Assembly: GCF_004295345.1 (NCBI RefSeq)
Contig: NZ_CP036200.1
Coordinates: 3,721,501 to 3,785,500 of the forward strand
From: Shewanella maritima
GTDB lineage: Bacteria; Pseudomonadota; Gammaproteobacteria; Enterobacterales; Shewanellaceae
Reading direction: 5' to 3'
Length of the DNA: 64,000 bases
Below, piece after piece: positions 26,095 through 37,758 of the stretch. Below the pieces are notes generated by a model, which was not told the origin of the DNA, did no database searches, and was given only the letters and a program-made list of their open reading frames with translations. The translations under genes and the position numbers were made by a program. Each line of letters begins with the position of its first letter. Positions within the stretch are counted from its first letter, which is position 1.

Positions 26095-27318
26095 ATGAAT
26101 CAAAATAACTCGCTACTAGCTCGTATTGCTAGTGGTAGTCTCGTCTTACAAATTATCGGTGGTATCGTTCTTGGTGTGCTACTGGCTTCGGTATCTGCTG
26201 AATACGCCAAAAATGTCGCGTTTTTAGGTTCGTTATTTGTCAATGCCTTAAAAGCGATTGCACCTGTATTGGTATTGGTGTTAGTTACCGCATCGATTGC
26301 TAACCAAAACCCAAATAGTCCATCGAATATGCGCCCAATTATCGGCTTATATTTATTTGGCACCTTTGCTGCTTCACTTACCGCAGTGGTGTTTAGCTTC
26401 ATGTTCCCAACGACCTTACTGCTTGCTGCTGGAGTTGAAGGAAGTAACCCGCCTCAAGGCATTTTAGAGGTGTTAAACACCTTATTGTTTAAGATTGTAG
26501 ATAACCCAATTAATGCCATTGCTAACAGTAACTACATCGGTATTTTAGCCTGGGGTGCAGGTCTTGGTTTTGTGTTGCGTAGTGCATCAGACTCAACAAA
26601 GACTGTGCTAGCTGATGTGAGCCATGGTGTGTCCAACATAGTGCGTTTTGTGATTCGTTTTGCGCCAATCGGTATTTTTGGTCTGGTTGCTTCAACCTTT
26701 GCTGAAACAGGTTTTGAAGCACTAGCTGGTTATGCGCAGTTATTGTTTGTGCTTGTTGGCTCTATGGCGTTTATCGCGTTTGTAGTTAATCCGGCAATCG
26801 TATTTTACAAGACTCGCCGTAACCCATACCCGCTAGTGCTACAATGTATTCGTGAAAGTGGTGTTACCGCATTTTTCACTCGCTCAAGCGCAGCAAATAT
26901 TCCGGTAAACATGGCGTTGTGTGAAAAGCTAAAGCTTGATGAAGATACTTACTCAGTGTCTATTCCATTAGGCGCGACCATTAACATGGGCGGCGCTGCA
27001 ATTACCATTACCGTATTAACCTTAGCGGCGGCGCATACTTTAGGTATTCAGGTTGATTTCGGTACTGCTTTATTACTTAGCGTAGTATCGGCAGTATCTG
27101 CTTGTGGAGCCTCAGGTGTTGCTGGTGGCTCACTATTGCTTATCCCATTGGCGTGTAGCTTGTTTGGTATTTCCAATGATATCGCTATGCAAGTAGTGGC
27201 AGTAGGCTTCATTATTGGCGTTATCCAAGACTCCGCCGAAACCGCGTTAAATAGCTCGACTGATGTGGTGTTCACTGCAGCGGCTTGCGAAGCTGCTGAG
27301 CATAAAGCCAACAGTTAA
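26095..27318 (+). CDS. sstT: Serine/threonine:sodium symporter
   Basis: A 407-residue inner-membrane symporter of the dicarboxylate/amino acid:cation (DAACS) family that imports L-serine and L-threonine with sodium. The protein begins [20 protein letters not shown], as SstT does, and shows the family segments [20 protein letters not shown] (helical hairpin 1), [19 protein letters not shown] and [14 protein letters not shown]. Eight or more hydrophobic segments are present and the length is typical. It is monocistronic, with paired stem-loops in the leader and a strong shared terminator downstream. Confidence 0.96.
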   Translation: MNQNNSLLARIASGSLVLQIIGGIVLGVLLASVSAEYAKNVAFLGSLFVNALKAIAPVLVLVLVTASIANQNPNSPSNMRPIIGLYLFGTFAASLTAVVFSFMFPTTLLLAAGVEGSNPPQGILEVLNTLLFKIVDNPINAIANSNYIGILAWGAGLGFVLRSASDSTKTVLADVSHGVSNIVRFVIRFAPIGIFGLVASTFAETGFEALAGYAQLLFVLVGSMAFIAFVVNPAIVFYKTRRNPYPLVLQCIRESGVTAFFTRSSAANIPVNMALCEKLKLDEDTYSVSIPLGATINMGGAAITITVLTLAAAHTLGIQVDFGTALLLSVVSAVSACGASGVAGGSLLLIPLACSLFGISNDIAMQVVAVGFIIGVIQDSAETALNSSTDVVFTAAACEAAEHKANS

Positions 27319-27339
27319 TATTTACGCTTGACCAGACAT

Positions 27340-27379
27340 AAAAAAGCGAGGCGCTGATTATTCATCGCCTCGCTTTTTT
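27340..27379. terminator. Bidirectional terminator between sstT and rluA
   Basis: AAAAAGCGAGGCG pairs with CGCCTCGCTTTTT across a 12-base loop. It serves both convergent genes. Confidence 0.88.
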
Positions 27380-27433
27380 GTATGTTTCTCGGTTACTTTG
27401 GCAGCTATTTGCAAAGAGTTAGCTCGTAGACAG

Positions 27434-28087
27434 TTAAAAACTATGTTTGCTGTAAAAACTCACTTCAGATTTCTTGTATGGATGAGTGAAGGTTAGCCTT
27501 TGAGCGTGCAGTTGAAGCCTAGATTTTGCGTTGGCGACGTGTTCATTAGCATAAAACTGATCGCCTAAAATAACGTTTCCCAAAGCTAGCATATGCACTC
27601 TTAACTGATGGGTGCGCCCTGTTTGTGGCAATAGCTGAACCAGTGTGCTGTGCTCACGTTGCTCTAGCACTTGATAGTTGGTAATAGCGACTTTGCCATC
27701 TGCCGATACTTTTTGTAGCGGACGGTTTTCTTTATCAGCAGCGAGCGATTTATCAATTACGCCAGATTCATTAGTTAAATGCCCGTTGACTTCCGCAATG
27801 TACTCTTTAGTGATTAAACGGTCTTGAAACTGAGTTTTGATGCTAGATTCAGCTTTCTTGTTGCGGGCAAACACCATAATCCCTGAGGTATCACAATCAA
27901 GGCGGTGCACTAATATAGCATCAGGATACACACGCTGCAGTCTGGTGAGTGCGCAGTCATGGGTGTGCGCTGCAATACCCGGATTGGACAGTAAGCCAGA
28001 AGGTTTATTGATAACAATGATATCGCGATCAACATAACGGATATCGAGCCATGGAATGGCGGGTGGTCGGTAATCAAAAACTTGCAT
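27434..28087 (-). CDS. rluA: Dual-specificity pseudouridine synthase RluA (23S rRNA / tRNA)
   Basis: Converts uridine to pseudouridine in 23S rRNA and the tRNA anticodon stem-loop. At 217 residues it lacks the S4 domain of RluC/RluD and has the RluA length. The catalytic aspartate lies in LVHRLDCDTSGIM (Asp64, the same index as in E. coli RluA). The downstream family segments KEYIAEVNG and PQTGRTHQLRVHMLALG are present. Transcribed towards the shared terminator; no operon partner overlaps. Confidence 0.9.
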   Translation of the reverse strand: MQVFDYRPPAIPWLDIRYVDRDIIVINKPSGLLSNPGIAAHTHDCALTRLQRVYPDAILVHRLDCDTSGIMVFARNKKAESSIKTQFQDRLITKEYIAEVNGHLTNESGVIDKSLAADKENRPLQKVSADGKVAITNYQVLEQREHSTLVQLLPQTGRTHQLRVHMLALGNVILGDQFYANEHVANAKSRLQLHAQRLTFTHPYKKSEVSFYSKHSF

Positions 28088-28165
28088 GGCTAACTCTACA
28101 ATCTGCGAGGCTTAATAAAGATGCGCATCATAACACAGACTGCTCTTGGTGTTATTTTTATGCCG

Positions 28166-28732
28166 CTAAGCCAGCAGCTCTACTAACCACAGCCTGAGTT
28201 TTAATCCCCAGTATGACGTAGCACCTGAGGTTGTCATTACAATTTGATTATTGCTATCGACTAGGTAAATCGAGGGCAGGGCATGGGCGCCCCATTGCTC
28301 GCTAAGCGGTTGTTTCGTTTGTTGCTCGTTAACGGTGGCAAATTGATATTGATGCTCATCTAAGTATTGAGAAATTTGGCTATTACTTCCCGATGCCACC
28401 GCGATAGTCACCACCTGATGCCCGTCTTTTGTGATGCCATTAACTGCAGGCGAGGTGACTGAGCATATCGGGCACCAAGTGCCCCAAAAGTACACAAGTG
28501 TTGGCTTGTCACTCTTTTGTTTAAATAGGTGGATTTGCTCACCGCTAATGAGGCTAGCTTGAATATGCGGCGCGGCGCCTGAGGCAATATCGCGTTGTAA
28601 ATACATAGATACGCCAATCAAAATAACAGCCATGATAAAGATATCCCGAGCTAGGCCTAACCAGAACTTTGGGCTGCTGAGACGTGTAGCTAGCGCTTGT
28701 TTTGTTTTCAATAGCATTGAGTTTACTGACAT
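28166..28732 (-). CDS. Membrane-anchored thioredoxin-like protein (TlpA/ScsD-type)
   Basis: A 188-residue thioredoxin-fold protein with one N-terminal membrane segment (IFIMAVILIGVSMYL, residues 31-45) that would place the domain in the periplasm. The redox motif is WGTWCPIC (Cys87, Cys90), followed by the cis-proline loop ALPSIYLVD. ScsD- and TlpA-type proteins reduce or oxidise disulfides of exported proteins. No ScsB/DsbD-like partner is adjacent, so the electron source is unknown. Confidence 0.84.
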   Translation of the reverse strand: MSVNSMLLKTKQALATRLSSPKFWLGLARDIFIMAVILIGVSMYLQRDIASGAAPHIQASLISGEQIHLFKQKSDKPTLVYFWGTWCPICSVTSPAVNGITKDGHQVVTIAVASGSNSQISQYLDEHQYQFATVNEQQTKQPLSEQWGAHALPSIYLVDSNNQIVMTTSGATSYWGLKLRLWLVELLA

Positions 28733-28793
28733 TTATCTTGCTTATATCTTGTTATCGTCCGTTTTTTCTTCTAGCGCTGCAAGTCAAACTCGC

Positions 28794-29399
28794 TTATGCG
28801 TTATCGACTAAATATTCGTTTGGCGTTCTGCGGCTTATTATGCGGGTATAGGCCATTAATTGTGGGTAGAAGGTGCGAAACGCAATTTCGATATCAACAT
28901 ACAGCTTATCGATATCGGCATCGGCGTATTGGAATAATTCAGGTTTTGACAACCTTGTTGACACGCCCTTAATTGCTTGTGATAAGCCTTTACGCGAGCG
29001 GTAACTACCGAGCCAATCTTGAGCGATGATTTTAGGAGCAATTTGATTGAGCTTTGCCGGTAGTTCAGGAGTTTGTTCTAGCTGTTTGTAGGCTTTTGCG
29101 CAAAATTCGCTTAACGGCAGTGAATGGTATTCTTGCCAATAATAAGCAAGGTAGTGATCGAAGCTTAGATCAACCAGGATAGGCGCGATACGACGAGAGC
29201 GTTTAGGAAAACTGTTAAGTAGATCAATTACTATATCATTAGCGTCGGTCATTGAATCGATTTGCCTATGTAACCAGATCCCCTGCTGCAGATGTTTAGG
29301 GTAGCTATCTATACTGCCTTTCGCAAAGTCGCCAGCAAGATTCGCTGCCATATTGGTGTCACTATTATCTGCAAGGTGCAAATGCGCCAAAAAGTTCAT
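28794..29399 (-). CDS. acpH: Acyl carrier protein phosphodiesterase
   Basis: A 201-residue AcpH/DUF479-family protein that removes the 4'-phosphopantetheine group from holo-ACP. The protein begins MNFLAHLHLADNSDTNMAAN, with further family segments NLAGDFAKG, GIWLHRQIDSMTD and LVDLSFDHYLA. These contain the histidines and aspartates of the HD-like metal site. It is divergent from queA, the same arrangement as in E. coli. Its known substrate class may matter here because the window also encodes a dedicated small ACP at 40447-40701. Confidence 0.93.
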   Translation of the reverse strand: MNFLAHLHLADNSDTNMAANLAGDFAKGSIDSYPKHLQQGIWLHRQIDSMTDANDIVIDLLNSFPKRSRRIAPILVDLSFDHYLAYYWQEYHSLPLSEFCAKAYKQLEQTPELPAKLNQIAPKIIAQDWLGSYRSRKGLSQAIKGVSTRLSKPELFQYADADIDKLYVDIEIAFRTFYPQLMAYTRIISRRTPNEYLVDNA

Positions 29400-29724
29400 A
29401 AATTGCTCTTTTATTTTAAGAAAAATGAAGTATTATGTTTTTAACTTGTTAACACTGCGCTTTATGGAAACAGCATGAATAGTTACGCATGTTTCTACTT
29501 AGAGTTTTGATGAGAGCTGCTATGTTTTTAGCCCAGTGAATTATCAAGTAGCGCTATATATTTTTGTGCAAAAAGCTAGGTTAGCTATAACGCCACGTTA
29601 ATCCAAAAAGCAGCACTAGTTAAAAACTAGCCTAGAGCATAACAAGATTCGCGACAGACTGTAGATAAGATTGTATTAATTACCCTTTAGAGTTTAACTT
29701 TGATATCGGTTTTAAGGATCATGG
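29400..29724. other. Gap between acpH and a small ORF
   Basis: AT-rich divergent intergenic region. A dyad CTAGTT-AAA-AACTAG is visible near 29618, but there is no convincing promoter pair, RNA gene or repeat. Confidence 0.4.
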
Positions 29725-29904
29725 ATGATGATAAACTGGCTAAATAAATTACTTGGGCGATCCAAGGGGCAACAGCGTACCAAGGTTGAAATAGATCTTA
29801 ATTATGAAACGCATTCTTTCAAAATGGATGATATCCATCGCGAAGGAGTTAAGGCTGATGCAGACGTTAACGCAGAACTCGCTGAAGATAAGCTGACAAA
29901 ATAA
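29725..29904 (+). CDS. Small hypothetical protein (59 aa)
   Basis: A short ORF translated as MMINWLNKLLGRSKGQQRTK and continuing to a charged, acidic C-terminus (ADADVNAELAEDKLTK). Support: AAGGA six bases before ATG 29725, a strong rho-independent terminator directly after the stop, and codon use like its neighbours. There is an amphipathic N-terminal helix but no membrane segment or known domain. It sits immediately upstream of queA in the same direction, insulated by the terminator. Function not recognised. Confidence 0.6.
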   Translation: MMINWLNKLLGRSKGQQRTKVEIDLNYETHSFKMDDIHREGVKADADVNAELAEDKLTK

Positions 29905-29922
29905 CCATTATACTTGATATTA

Positions 29923-29955
29923 AGCGGCCGCAGTCATAGACTAGCGGCCGTTTTT
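29923..29955 (+). terminator. Rho-independent terminator after the small ORF
   Basis: CGGCCGC-AGTC pairs with GACT-A-GCGGCCG around ATA, with one bulge, and runs into five T residues. Confidence 0.85.
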
Positions 29956-29975
29956 GTATCTTGAGAGTTAACCCT

Positions 29976-31016
29976 ATGCGCGTAGCCGACTTTTCTTTTG
30001 AACTACCTGATGAACTGATTGCCCGTTACCCGACACAGGAGCGTAATGCTTCGCGCCTACTAACTTTAGCGGGAAACACCGGCGCATTAGCAGATAAACA
30101 GTTTACCGATATTCTTGAGATGATAAACCCGGGTGACTTGATGGTGTTTAACAATACCCGAGTTATCCCAGCGCGTTTGTTCGGTCAAAAGGCGACCGGC
30201 GGCAAACTAGAAATTTTGGTAGAGCGTATGCTAGATGACAAGCGGGTACTAGCACATGTGCGCTGCTCAAAATCGCCAAAAGTCGATAGTATGATCCATC
30301 TTGATAATGGCTATCAAATGAAAATGTTAGCTCGTCATGATGCCTTGTTTGAGTTAGGGCTTGAGGATGACAACACTATTTTGACTGTGCTTGAAGAAAT
30401 TGGCCATATGCCACTGCCGCCGTACATTGATCGCCCAGATGAAGATGCCGACAAAGAGCGTTACCAAACCGTTTACAATGACCAACCTGGGGCGGTAGCT
30501 GCGCCAACTGCTGGTTTGCACTTTGATGACAACATGCTGCAAGCACTGAAAGATAAAGGCGTGGATATTGCCTTTGTGACTTTGCATGTCGGCGCGGGTA
30601 CGTTCCAGCCAGTACGTGTTGATAATGTACTTGAACACAAGATGCATTCAGAGTGGGCCAATGTTGAGCAAGGCGTAGTTGATAAAATCGCCGCGACTAA
30701 AGCCAACGGTAACCGCGTGATCGCGGTTGGTACCACATCGGTACGTTCGTTAGAAAGTGCAGCCAAGGCAAGTGGTGACGAGCCTCTTGCAGCTTTTAGT
30801 GGTGACACTGATATCTTTATTTACCCAGGCTTTAACTTCAAAGTGGTTGATTGCATGGTGACAAACTTTCACTTACCTGAGTCAACCTTAATCATGCTGT
30901 TGAGCGCTTTTGCAGGTTACGATGAAGTAATGAATGCGTATCAGCATGCGATTGCTCAAAAATACCGCTTTTTCAGTTATGGCGATGCCATGTTTGTGAC
31001 GAAAAAAGCCGACTAA
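29976..31016 (+). CDS. queA: S-adenosylmethionine:tRNA ribosyltransferase-isomerase
   Basis: Transfers and isomerises the ribosyl group of SAM onto 7-aminomethyl-7-deazaguanine in tRNA, making epoxyqueuosine. The protein begins [19 protein letters not shown], matching the QueA N-terminus, so ATG 29976 is preferred over the TTG at 29961 (346 aa). Conserved segments [28 protein letters not shown] and [10 protein letters not shown] are all present. It is the first gene of the queA-tgt-yajC-secD-secF block, although a terminator after queA gives tgt its own leader. Confidence 0.97.
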   Translation: MRVADFSFELPDELIARYPTQERNASRLLTLAGNTGALADKQFTDILEMINPGDLMVFNNTRVIPARLFGQKATGGKLEILVERMLDDKRVLAHVRCSKSPKVDSMIHLDNGYQMKMLARHDALFELGLEDDNTILTVLEEIGHMPLPPYIDRPDEDADKERYQTVYNDQPGAVAAPTAGLHFDDNMLQALKDKGVDIAFVTLHVGAGTFQPVRVDNVLEHKMHSEWANVEQGVVDKIAATKANGNRVIAVGTTSVRSLESAAKASGDEPLAAFSGDTDIFIYPGFNFKVVDCMVTNFHLPESTLIMLLSAFAGYDEVMNAYQHAIAQKYRFFSYGDAMFVTKKAD

Positions 31017-31040
31017 TATCAGTTTTTGCTTTAAAATGTC

Positions 31041-31065
31041 AGCCCACTGTGAAGTGGGCTTTTTT
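31041..31065 (+). terminator. Rho-independent terminator after queA
   Basis: AGCCCACT-GTGA-AGTGGGCT stem followed by six T residues. Confidence 0.88.
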
Positions 31066-31191
31066 GTACGCATTACAAACCTGACTGGTCAGCTTTTTAG
31101 ATTGATTTACGCAAGGTGACTTGAAGCGACAAAAATTGCCCTTATCTCTATTGAAACACAAACATGTCAGACTGTTTATCTGGCAAGGTGA

Positions 31192-32319
<1,128 letters not shown>

Positions 32320-32356
32320 TTTTCATTAATTTTAAATAGTATAAGAAGAGAGAACT

Positions 32357-32689
32357 ATGTTTATTTCAAACGCATATGCAAACGCAGCAGGTACCCAAGC
32401 AGGCGGCGAAACCATGCAACTTATCTTTATGTTAGTTGTATTTGGTTTAATTTTTTACTTCATGATTTTCCGCCCACAATCTAAGCGCGTGAAAGAGCAT
32501 AAGAGCCTAATGGAATCGATCTCTAAAGGTGACGAAGTGCTAACTAACGGTGGTGTGTTAGGTAAAGTAACTAAAATTAGTGCTGAGAACGATTACGTAC
32601 TTTTAGCGATTAATGAATCGACTGAAATCACTATCAAAAAGGATTACATCACGGCAGTTTTACCTAAAGGTTCTATTCAGTCGTTGTAA
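32357..32689 (+). CDS. yajC: Preprotein translocase accessory subunit YajC
   Basis: A 110-residue small membrane protein of the SecDF-YajC complex. One membrane helix ([17 protein letters not shown], about residues 24-40) is followed by the family motif [27 protein letters not shown] sequence and a small cytoplasmic beta domain ([13 protein letters not shown]). It is directly upstream of secD with an 17-base gap. Confidence 0.97.
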   Translation: MFISNAYANAAGTQAGGETMQLIFMLVVFGLIFYFMIFRPQSKRVKEHKSLMESISKGDEVLTNGGVLGKVTKISAENDYVLLAINESTEITIKKDYITAVLPKGSIQSL

Positions 32690-32706
32690 GCCAAGAGGGC
32701 TCTAGA

Positions 32707-34557
32707 GTGTTAAATAAGTATCCAATGTGGAAAAACATCATGGTGGTGTTAATCATCGCCGTTGGTGGTTTTTACGCAATTCCGAACCTGTTTGGTGAAG
32801 ATCACGCGGTGCAAGTGGTTGCTACCCGTGGCGTTGAAGTAACAGCGCAAACTCAAGCAACAGTGACTGACGTGTTAGCGAGTAACGACATTGCGGTAAA
32901 ACGCTCTGAGCTCGAAAATGGTCAACTGCTTGTCCGTGTGCAAAACCCAGAGCAACAACTAACCGCTCGCGAAGCGATTTCTGAAGCACTAGGTGATAAA
33001 TACACTGTTGCGTTAAACCTGGCTCCGGCAACGCCTGAGTGGTTAGAAGCCCTAGGTGGCGGCCCAATGAAGTTAGGTTTGGACTTACGTGGTGGTGTGC
33101 ACTTCTTAATGGAAGTGGACATGAGCGAAGCCGTTCGCAAGATGGAAGAGGCAAAAATTGCTGATTTCCGTAGTCAACTACGTGAAGAAAAAATCCGTTA
33201 CGCTGGTGTGCGCAAAACACCTAGAGGTATCGAGATTAAGTTCCGTGATGCAGATACTGTCGGTAAAGCTGAGCGTTACTTAAAGACTCGCGGTACTGAC
33301 ATGGTATATAGCGATATTTCTAGCGGTGATAACTTTGTGTTGCTTGCTAATATGTCTGAGATTTACCTCAAGCAGATTAAAGAAGAAGCATTGCAACAGA
33401 ACATCACCACGATTCGTAACCGTGTGAATGAGTTAGGTGTTGCCGAACCTGTGGTTCAACGTCAAGGGGCTGAACGTATTGTAGTGCAGCTTCCTGGTGT
33501 TCAAGATACTGCGCGTGCTAAGACGATTCTTGGCGCTACCGCGTCGATTGAATTCCGCATGGTTGATGATAAAGCAAGCCCAACAGCTGCAGCATCTGGC
33601 CGCGTTTCAGCTAGCTCTGAAATCTTCGACCGTCGTGGTGGCGGACAAGTTGTGCTGAAAAAAGAAGTGATGCTAACTGGTGATCATATTACTGGTGCGC
33701 AACCTTCATTTGATGAATACAGCCGCCCGCAAGTATCGATTAGTCTTGATGCGAAAGGTGGTTCAATTTTCTCAAACGTGACCAAAGATAACATTGGTAA
33801 ACCAATGGCAACCTTGTTCATCGAGTACAAGGACAGTGGTGAGCGTAAAGAAGATGGCAGCGTTAAGATGACCAAGATTGAAGAGGTTATCTCTGTTGCA
33901 ACCATTCAGGCTCGTCTAGGTCGTAACTTCGTTATTAATGGTCTTGACCATAAAGAAGCGCAAAGCTTAGCACTACTGCTACGTGCAGGTGCGTTGATTG
34001 CGCCAGTTACCATTGTTGAAGAGCGCACAATTGGTCCTAGCCTGGGTGCTGAGAACATTGAAAGCGGTATGCAAGCAATGATCTGGGGTATGGCAATCGT
34101 ATTGCTATTTATGCTGATCTACTACCGTGCATTTGGTTTTATTGCCAACCTAGCGCTTATGGCTAACCTAATTATGGTTGTCGGCGTCATGTCAATGATC
34201 CCAGGGGCAGTACTTACTCTTCCAGGTATTGCTGGAATGGTATTGACTGTCGGTATGGCGGTTGATGGTAACGTATTAGTATTTGAACGTATTCGTGAAG
34301 AACTATTGGCAGGTCGCACTGTTCAGCAAGCGATTCATGAAGGTTACGGAAACGCATTTTCGACCATTGCCGATGCTAACATCACTACCTTTATGACAGC
34401 GTTGATTCTATTTGCTGTGGGTACTGGTGCAGTGAAAGGTTTCGCTGTGACGCTGATGATTGGTATTGCAACCTCAATGTTTACCTCTATCGTAGGTACG
34501 CGCTCTGTGGTTAACGCGTTGTGGGGCGGTAAGCGCCTTAAGACGTTGTCTATTTAA
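32707..34557 (+). CDS. secD: Protein translocase subunit SecD
   Basis: A 616-residue RND-superfamily membrane protein that uses the proton gradient to help SecYEG export proteins. One N-terminal helix, the P1 base motif [16 protein letters not shown] near residues 122-137, a large periplasmic head, then five C-terminal helices including [18 protein letters not shown]. The start is a GTG at 32707 (LNKYPMWKN follows). It forms a complex with SecF and YajC encoded on either side. Confidence 0.97.
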   Translation: MLNKYPMWKNIMVVLIIAVGGFYAIPNLFGEDHAVQVVATRGVEVTAQTQATVTDVLASNDIAVKRSELENGQLLVRVQNPEQQLTAREAISEALGDKYTVALNLAPATPEWLEALGGGPMKLGLDLRGGVHFLMEVDMSEAVRKMEEAKIADFRSQLREEKIRYAGVRKTPRGIEIKFRDADTVGKAERYLKTRGTDMVYSDISSGDNFVLLANMSEIYLKQIKEEALQQNITTIRNRVNELGVAEPVVQRQGAERIVVQLPGVQDTARAKTILGATASIEFRMVDDKASPTAAASGRVSASSEIFDRRGGGQVVLKKEVMLTGDHITGAQPSFDEYSRPQVSISLDAKGGSIFSNVTKDNIGKPMATLFIEYKDSGERKEDGSVKMTKIEEVISVATIQARLGRNFVINGLDHKEAQSLALLLRAGALIAPVTIVEERTIGPSLGAENIESGMQAMIWGMAIVLLFMLIYYRAFGFIANLALMANLIMVVGVMSMIPGAVLTLPGIAGMVLTVGMAVDGNVLVFERIREELLAGRTVQQAIHEGYGNAFSTIADANITTFMTALILFAVGTGAVKGFAVTLMIGIATSMFTSIVGTRSVVNALWGGKRLKTLSI

Positions 34558-34571
34558 GGAAGAGATTGCAC

Positions 34572-35519
34572 ATGTTTCAGATATTTTCAGTAAAAAAGAC
34601 AATCAACTTCCTGCGTCACGCGGCGCCTATCAGTATTCTGTCTATGTTCATTGTGTTGGCATCTTTAGGCTCATTAGCCACTAAAGGTATCAACTGGGGC
34701 TTAGATTTTACTGGCGGTACTGTGGTTGAACTTGAGTTCTCGAATCCGGTTGATTTAAACAACTTCCGTGAAAAGTTAGTTACGCCAACAACTGATGGTG
34801 CAGTAGTACAAAACTTCGGCTCTAGCCGCGACGTATTAGTGCGTCTACCGGTGCGTGAAGAAGTTAAAAGCGATGATCAAGTTGATGGTGTGATGGTTGC
34901 GGCGCAATCAATCGACTCAAGTGTAGTGCAAAAGCGCGTTGAGTTTGTTGGGCCGCAAGTAGGTAAGGAGCTTGCAGAGCAAGGCGGATTAGCAGTACTT
35001 GTTGCGCTTATCTGTATTCTTATCTATGTATCGTTCCGATTTGAGTGGCGCTTAGCGGCCGGCTCTGTTGCCGCGCTTGCCCATGACGTTATCGTGACTT
35101 TAGGTATCTTCTCGGTACTGCAGCTTGAGTTTGACCTCACCGTACTTGCAGGTTTGTTAACAGTTGTCGGTTACTCGCTCAACGATACTATCGTTGTATA
35201 CGACCGTATTCGTGAGAACTTCTTGAAGATCCGTAAAGGTAGCTCTGAAGAAGTGGTGAACACCTCAATTACGCAAACCATGAGCCGTACCGTGATCACC
35301 ACTGGTACTACGCTTATCACAGTGACAGCCTTGTTCCTTAAAGGCGGTACTATGATCCATGGTTTTGCTACAGCATTGCTGCTAGGTATCATAGTAGGTA
35401 CTTACTCATCGATTTACGTAGCATCTTACCTAGCGATTAAACTTGGTATTAATCGTGAGCACATGATGCCAGTTGAAATCGAGAAAGAAGGCGCAGATCA
35501 ACAATCAATGATGCCTTAA
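34572..35519 (+). CDS. secF: Protein translocase subunit SecF
   Basis: A 315-residue partner of SecD with six membrane helices. The D1 motif GINWGLDFTGGTVVELEF and the D4/D5 helix region VVGYSLNDTIVVYDRIREN are clear. ATG 34572 has AGGAAGAG upstream; the frame opens six bases earlier at a TTG. Transcription ends at a terminator shared with the convergent nonulosonate operon. Confidence 0.97.
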   Translation: MFQIFSVKKTINFLRHAAPISILSMFIVLASLGSLATKGINWGLDFTGGTVVELEFSNPVDLNNFREKLVTPTTDGAVVQNFGSSRDVLVRLPVREEVKSDDQVDGVMVAAQSIDSSVVQKRVEFVGPQVGKELAEQGGLAVLVALICILIYVSFRFEWRLAAGSVAALAHDVIVTLGIFSVLQLEFDLTVLAGLLTVVGYSLNDTIVVYDRIRENFLKIRKGSSEEVVNTSITQTMSRTVITTGTTLITVTALFLKGGTMIHGFATALLLGIIVGTYSSIYVASYLAIKLGINREHMMPVEIEKEGADQQSMMP

Positions 35520-35568
35520 TTGGCAATTGCTAGTTGATTCGCTATTAGCGATTAACGAATAGTTATTA

Positions 35569-35596
35569 AAAACCCAGCATTGCGCTGGGTTTTTTA
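35569..35596. terminator. Bidirectional terminator between secF and the pse operon
   Basis: AACCCAGC / GCTGGGTT stem with an A-run before and a T-run after. It marks the boundary between the conserved sec block and the variable glycan operon. Confidence 0.88.
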
Positions 35597-35621
35597 TTTT
35601 GCTCAAGGCAAGAAAATGGTT

Positions 35622-36644
35622 TTATGCTTCTATCTTGTCGAATATTTCCTGCCTTTTTTGCCTGTCATCATCATTAACGGTACATGTCCGTTCATAACAA
35701 AGGTCACACGGCGACTTTTTAGTGCTGAATGTCAGTAATGATTTGCGCCAGCCTTGCATCAACTTAGATGCATAAAGGTCATAAATGGAGTTGTCGTCAG
35801 CTAAGTTACCAATGGCATATTTATGGCCTACATCTAAGTCAGGCATGATGTTACAGCAAGGGTAAACATAACCGTTGTGGTACACCGTTAATTCACGATA
35901 GGGTCGGAAGCACGGGTAATCGCGCATTTGAGTGATTTTTAAATGCTCCATTGCGCCAGCTCGGGAATGACCGATTTCTTCATAGTTCATGCAGTTAACA
36001 TCAACCCGCATGCCATTATGAACAAAGTGACTGTGGATTGAGAATCCGGGATCTTCACTGTCTATTGTTAAGTCCTGTTCAAGTTTGTCGTAAAACTCGA
36101 TAAGTTCTTGGTGACGTTCTTGATGGTCGTAGTCGCCTTTTGTATGCAAAGTAACATTAATGCCAGTGACGCCAATTTCACTCAGTTCTTGCAAGGCTTC
36201 TAGATCTAAATAGTCGCCATTAGAATTAAAAAATAGTCTGGCTTGAGGCAGCTGCTCTAGTGCATATCTGAGCTTTTGGTAAAACTTTTTCTTACTCGCC
36301 AGTGGCTCGTTATATAAGTTGTAAACCAGCTTTTCGCTGTAGTTTATTTGTTTTAACTCGGCAATTAGCTTGTGGTAAATGTCGTCGCTCATGTGCTTGA
36401 TCTTGCCTCTGCGCTCATCTAAAAATGACACAGGACAGTAGCTGCACTTGCGGTTACAGAAGTTAAATGGCTCGATATTGACGACGGAAACATATCGATA
36501 AAACAGTTGCTGCTTTTGCTCTTGGCCGCAGTCTCCTGAAAACAGTATTGATTCAATGTGCTTTTGATCCAGCAGTCGTTGCCAGTAATCTCCCCCGTTA
36601 GCGCTAGCAGGGCGATCATCTTGAATGTGTTTTCTTGTGCTCAT
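35622..36644 (-). CDS. Radical SAM / SPASM-domain protein of the nonulosonate operon
   Basis: A 340-residue radical SAM enzyme. The [4Fe-4S] site NFCNRKCSYCP (CX3CX2C, about Cys63/67/70) is followed by a TIM-barrel region. A cysteine-rich SPASM tail (CFRPYREL, GYVYPCCNIMPD, SPCDLCYERTC) should bind an auxiliary cluster. ATG 36644 has AGGAGG upstream. It is the last gene of an eleven-gene operon. SPASM proteins usually modify peptides or carry out dehydrogenation or epimerisation; here a tailoring step on the sugar or its acyl group is inferred from context only. No B12-binding domain is seen. Confidence 0.82.
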   Translation of the reverse strand: MSTRKHIQDDRPASANGGDYWQRLLDQKHIESILFSGDCGQEQKQQLFYRYVSVVNIEPFNFCNRKCSYCPVSFLDERRGKIKHMSDDIYHKLIAELKQINYSEKLVYNLYNEPLASKKKFYQKLRYALEQLPQARLFFNSNGDYLDLEALQELSEIGVTGINVTLHTKGDYDHQERHQELIEFYDKLEQDLTIDSEDPGFSIHSHFVHNGMRVDVNCMNYEEIGHSRAGAMEHLKITQMRDYPCFRPYRELTVYHNGYVYPCCNIMPDLDVGHKYAIGNLADDNSIYDLYASKLMQGWRKSLLTFSTKKSPCDLCYERTCTVNDDDRQKRQEIFDKIEA

Positions 36645-36679
36645 CAATCCTCCTTAATGACCGAGTTTGGTGGGGGAGT

Positions 36680-37738
36680 TTACGTTAGCTGGCGCTTGTA
36701 CAACCTTAGCTCAGAGTTGAAACCATCAATCGTTTCAAATCCAAAGGGATGAACATTGGTTGCAACAAGCTGGTAGTTAGGTAAGAAACGATCATAATCT
36801 TCACCTTTAATCTGTTGTTTTACGCCAGCGTGACCGTCTTTAGCGAGTTGCTTACCTTCACGAAGATTACGCAGTAGTACATATTTGGTATTTAACCTAT
36901 CAACGTGTTTAAGGTAGTTTTCAACCACGTCTGGCTCCATTTCTTGGAATGAAATGAAGTTCACGAACAGATCCAGTTCACCAGAAATATTAGGTAGTTG
37001 CCACGGGCAAGCTACGGCGCCTTGGTACTGCTGCGCTAATTGCGTCAAACTGGTTTGCTCGAGTGATTTTATATCTTGGTAATCGGCGATATTGTCTTTG
37101 CCAAATACCGATTGCAGATAGTAAGTCGAGAATAAACAGGTTGGTGCAATGTCGACATCAAGATAAAAGCAGTTGTTACGCTTATCGCTAAGTAAAATTT
37201 CACCAAGCGAGCCAAACCCGCCGCCGATTTCGAGCACAGTGTTAATCTCAATTGAGCCAAGTTGTTGCTTAAGGAAATTAATGCCGAGCAGATAGTTTAA
37301 GCTTGAACGGCTAAAGCGGCGGCCATCAAATTCAAACTGCTCTAGTGGGTTACCGACATTGCTTTCACTAAAGGTGTCAGTAAAGGGCTTTACTTGGGTC
37401 TCGGTCGCTTTTAGTACGCGATAATCACTGCGAGCGTGCATTTCACCGTTGAGGAAGTCTTTCATCAGCAGTGTTGCTTTTGCATCGCCGTTTAATTGGC
37501 GCTCACATGTCGCCACCATGGCGTGATATTTCTCTTGCTGCGTTGCCCAGCCATGGAACATGTATGTAGGCACAAAGTAAGACAGGGCGCTGGTCATTGA
37601 GCGAAAATTTTCAATCCCGTGCTGATGTAAATCTTGCTCAAGCCCTTTAGCACCAAATTGCCAAAAACTTGTTGGTAGATATTTGTCATCAGCCTGCTTC
37701 ATGTCCTGGCTAATGATTGATATATGGTCTTTCCACAT
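36680..37738 (-). CDS. Putative sugar O-methyltransferase (NanM-like)
   Basis: A 352-residue SAM-dependent methyltransferase-type protein. The central SAM motif is TVLEIGGGFGSLGEILL near residues 165-181, followed by the acidic FYLDVDIAP. The overall plan matches the family annotated as putative sugar O-methyltransferase that occurs in nonulosonic acid clusters. The gap to the upstream FkbM gene is 20 bases and the radical SAM gene follows. It may O-methylate the nonulosonate or its substituent; the position is unknown. Confidence 0.72.
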   Translation of the reverse strand: MWKDHISIISQDMKQADDKYLPTSFWQFGAKGLEQDLHQHGIENFRSMTSALSYFVPTYMFHGWATQQEKYHAMVATCERQLNGDAKATLLMKDFLNGEMHARSDYRVLKATETQVKPFTDTFSESNVGNPLEQFEFDGRRFSRSSLNYLLGINFLKQQLGSIEINTVLEIGGGFGSLGEILLSDKRNNCFYLDVDIAPTCLFSTYYLQSVFGKDNIADYQDIKSLEQTSLTQLAQQYQGAVACPWQLPNISGELDLFVNFISFQEMEPDVVENYLKHVDRLNTKYVLLRNLREGKQLAKDGHAGVKQQIKGEDYDRFLPNYQLVATNVHPFGFETIDGFNSELRLYKRQLT

Positions 37739-37758
37739 GGCTTTTCCTTGCTCGCCTA

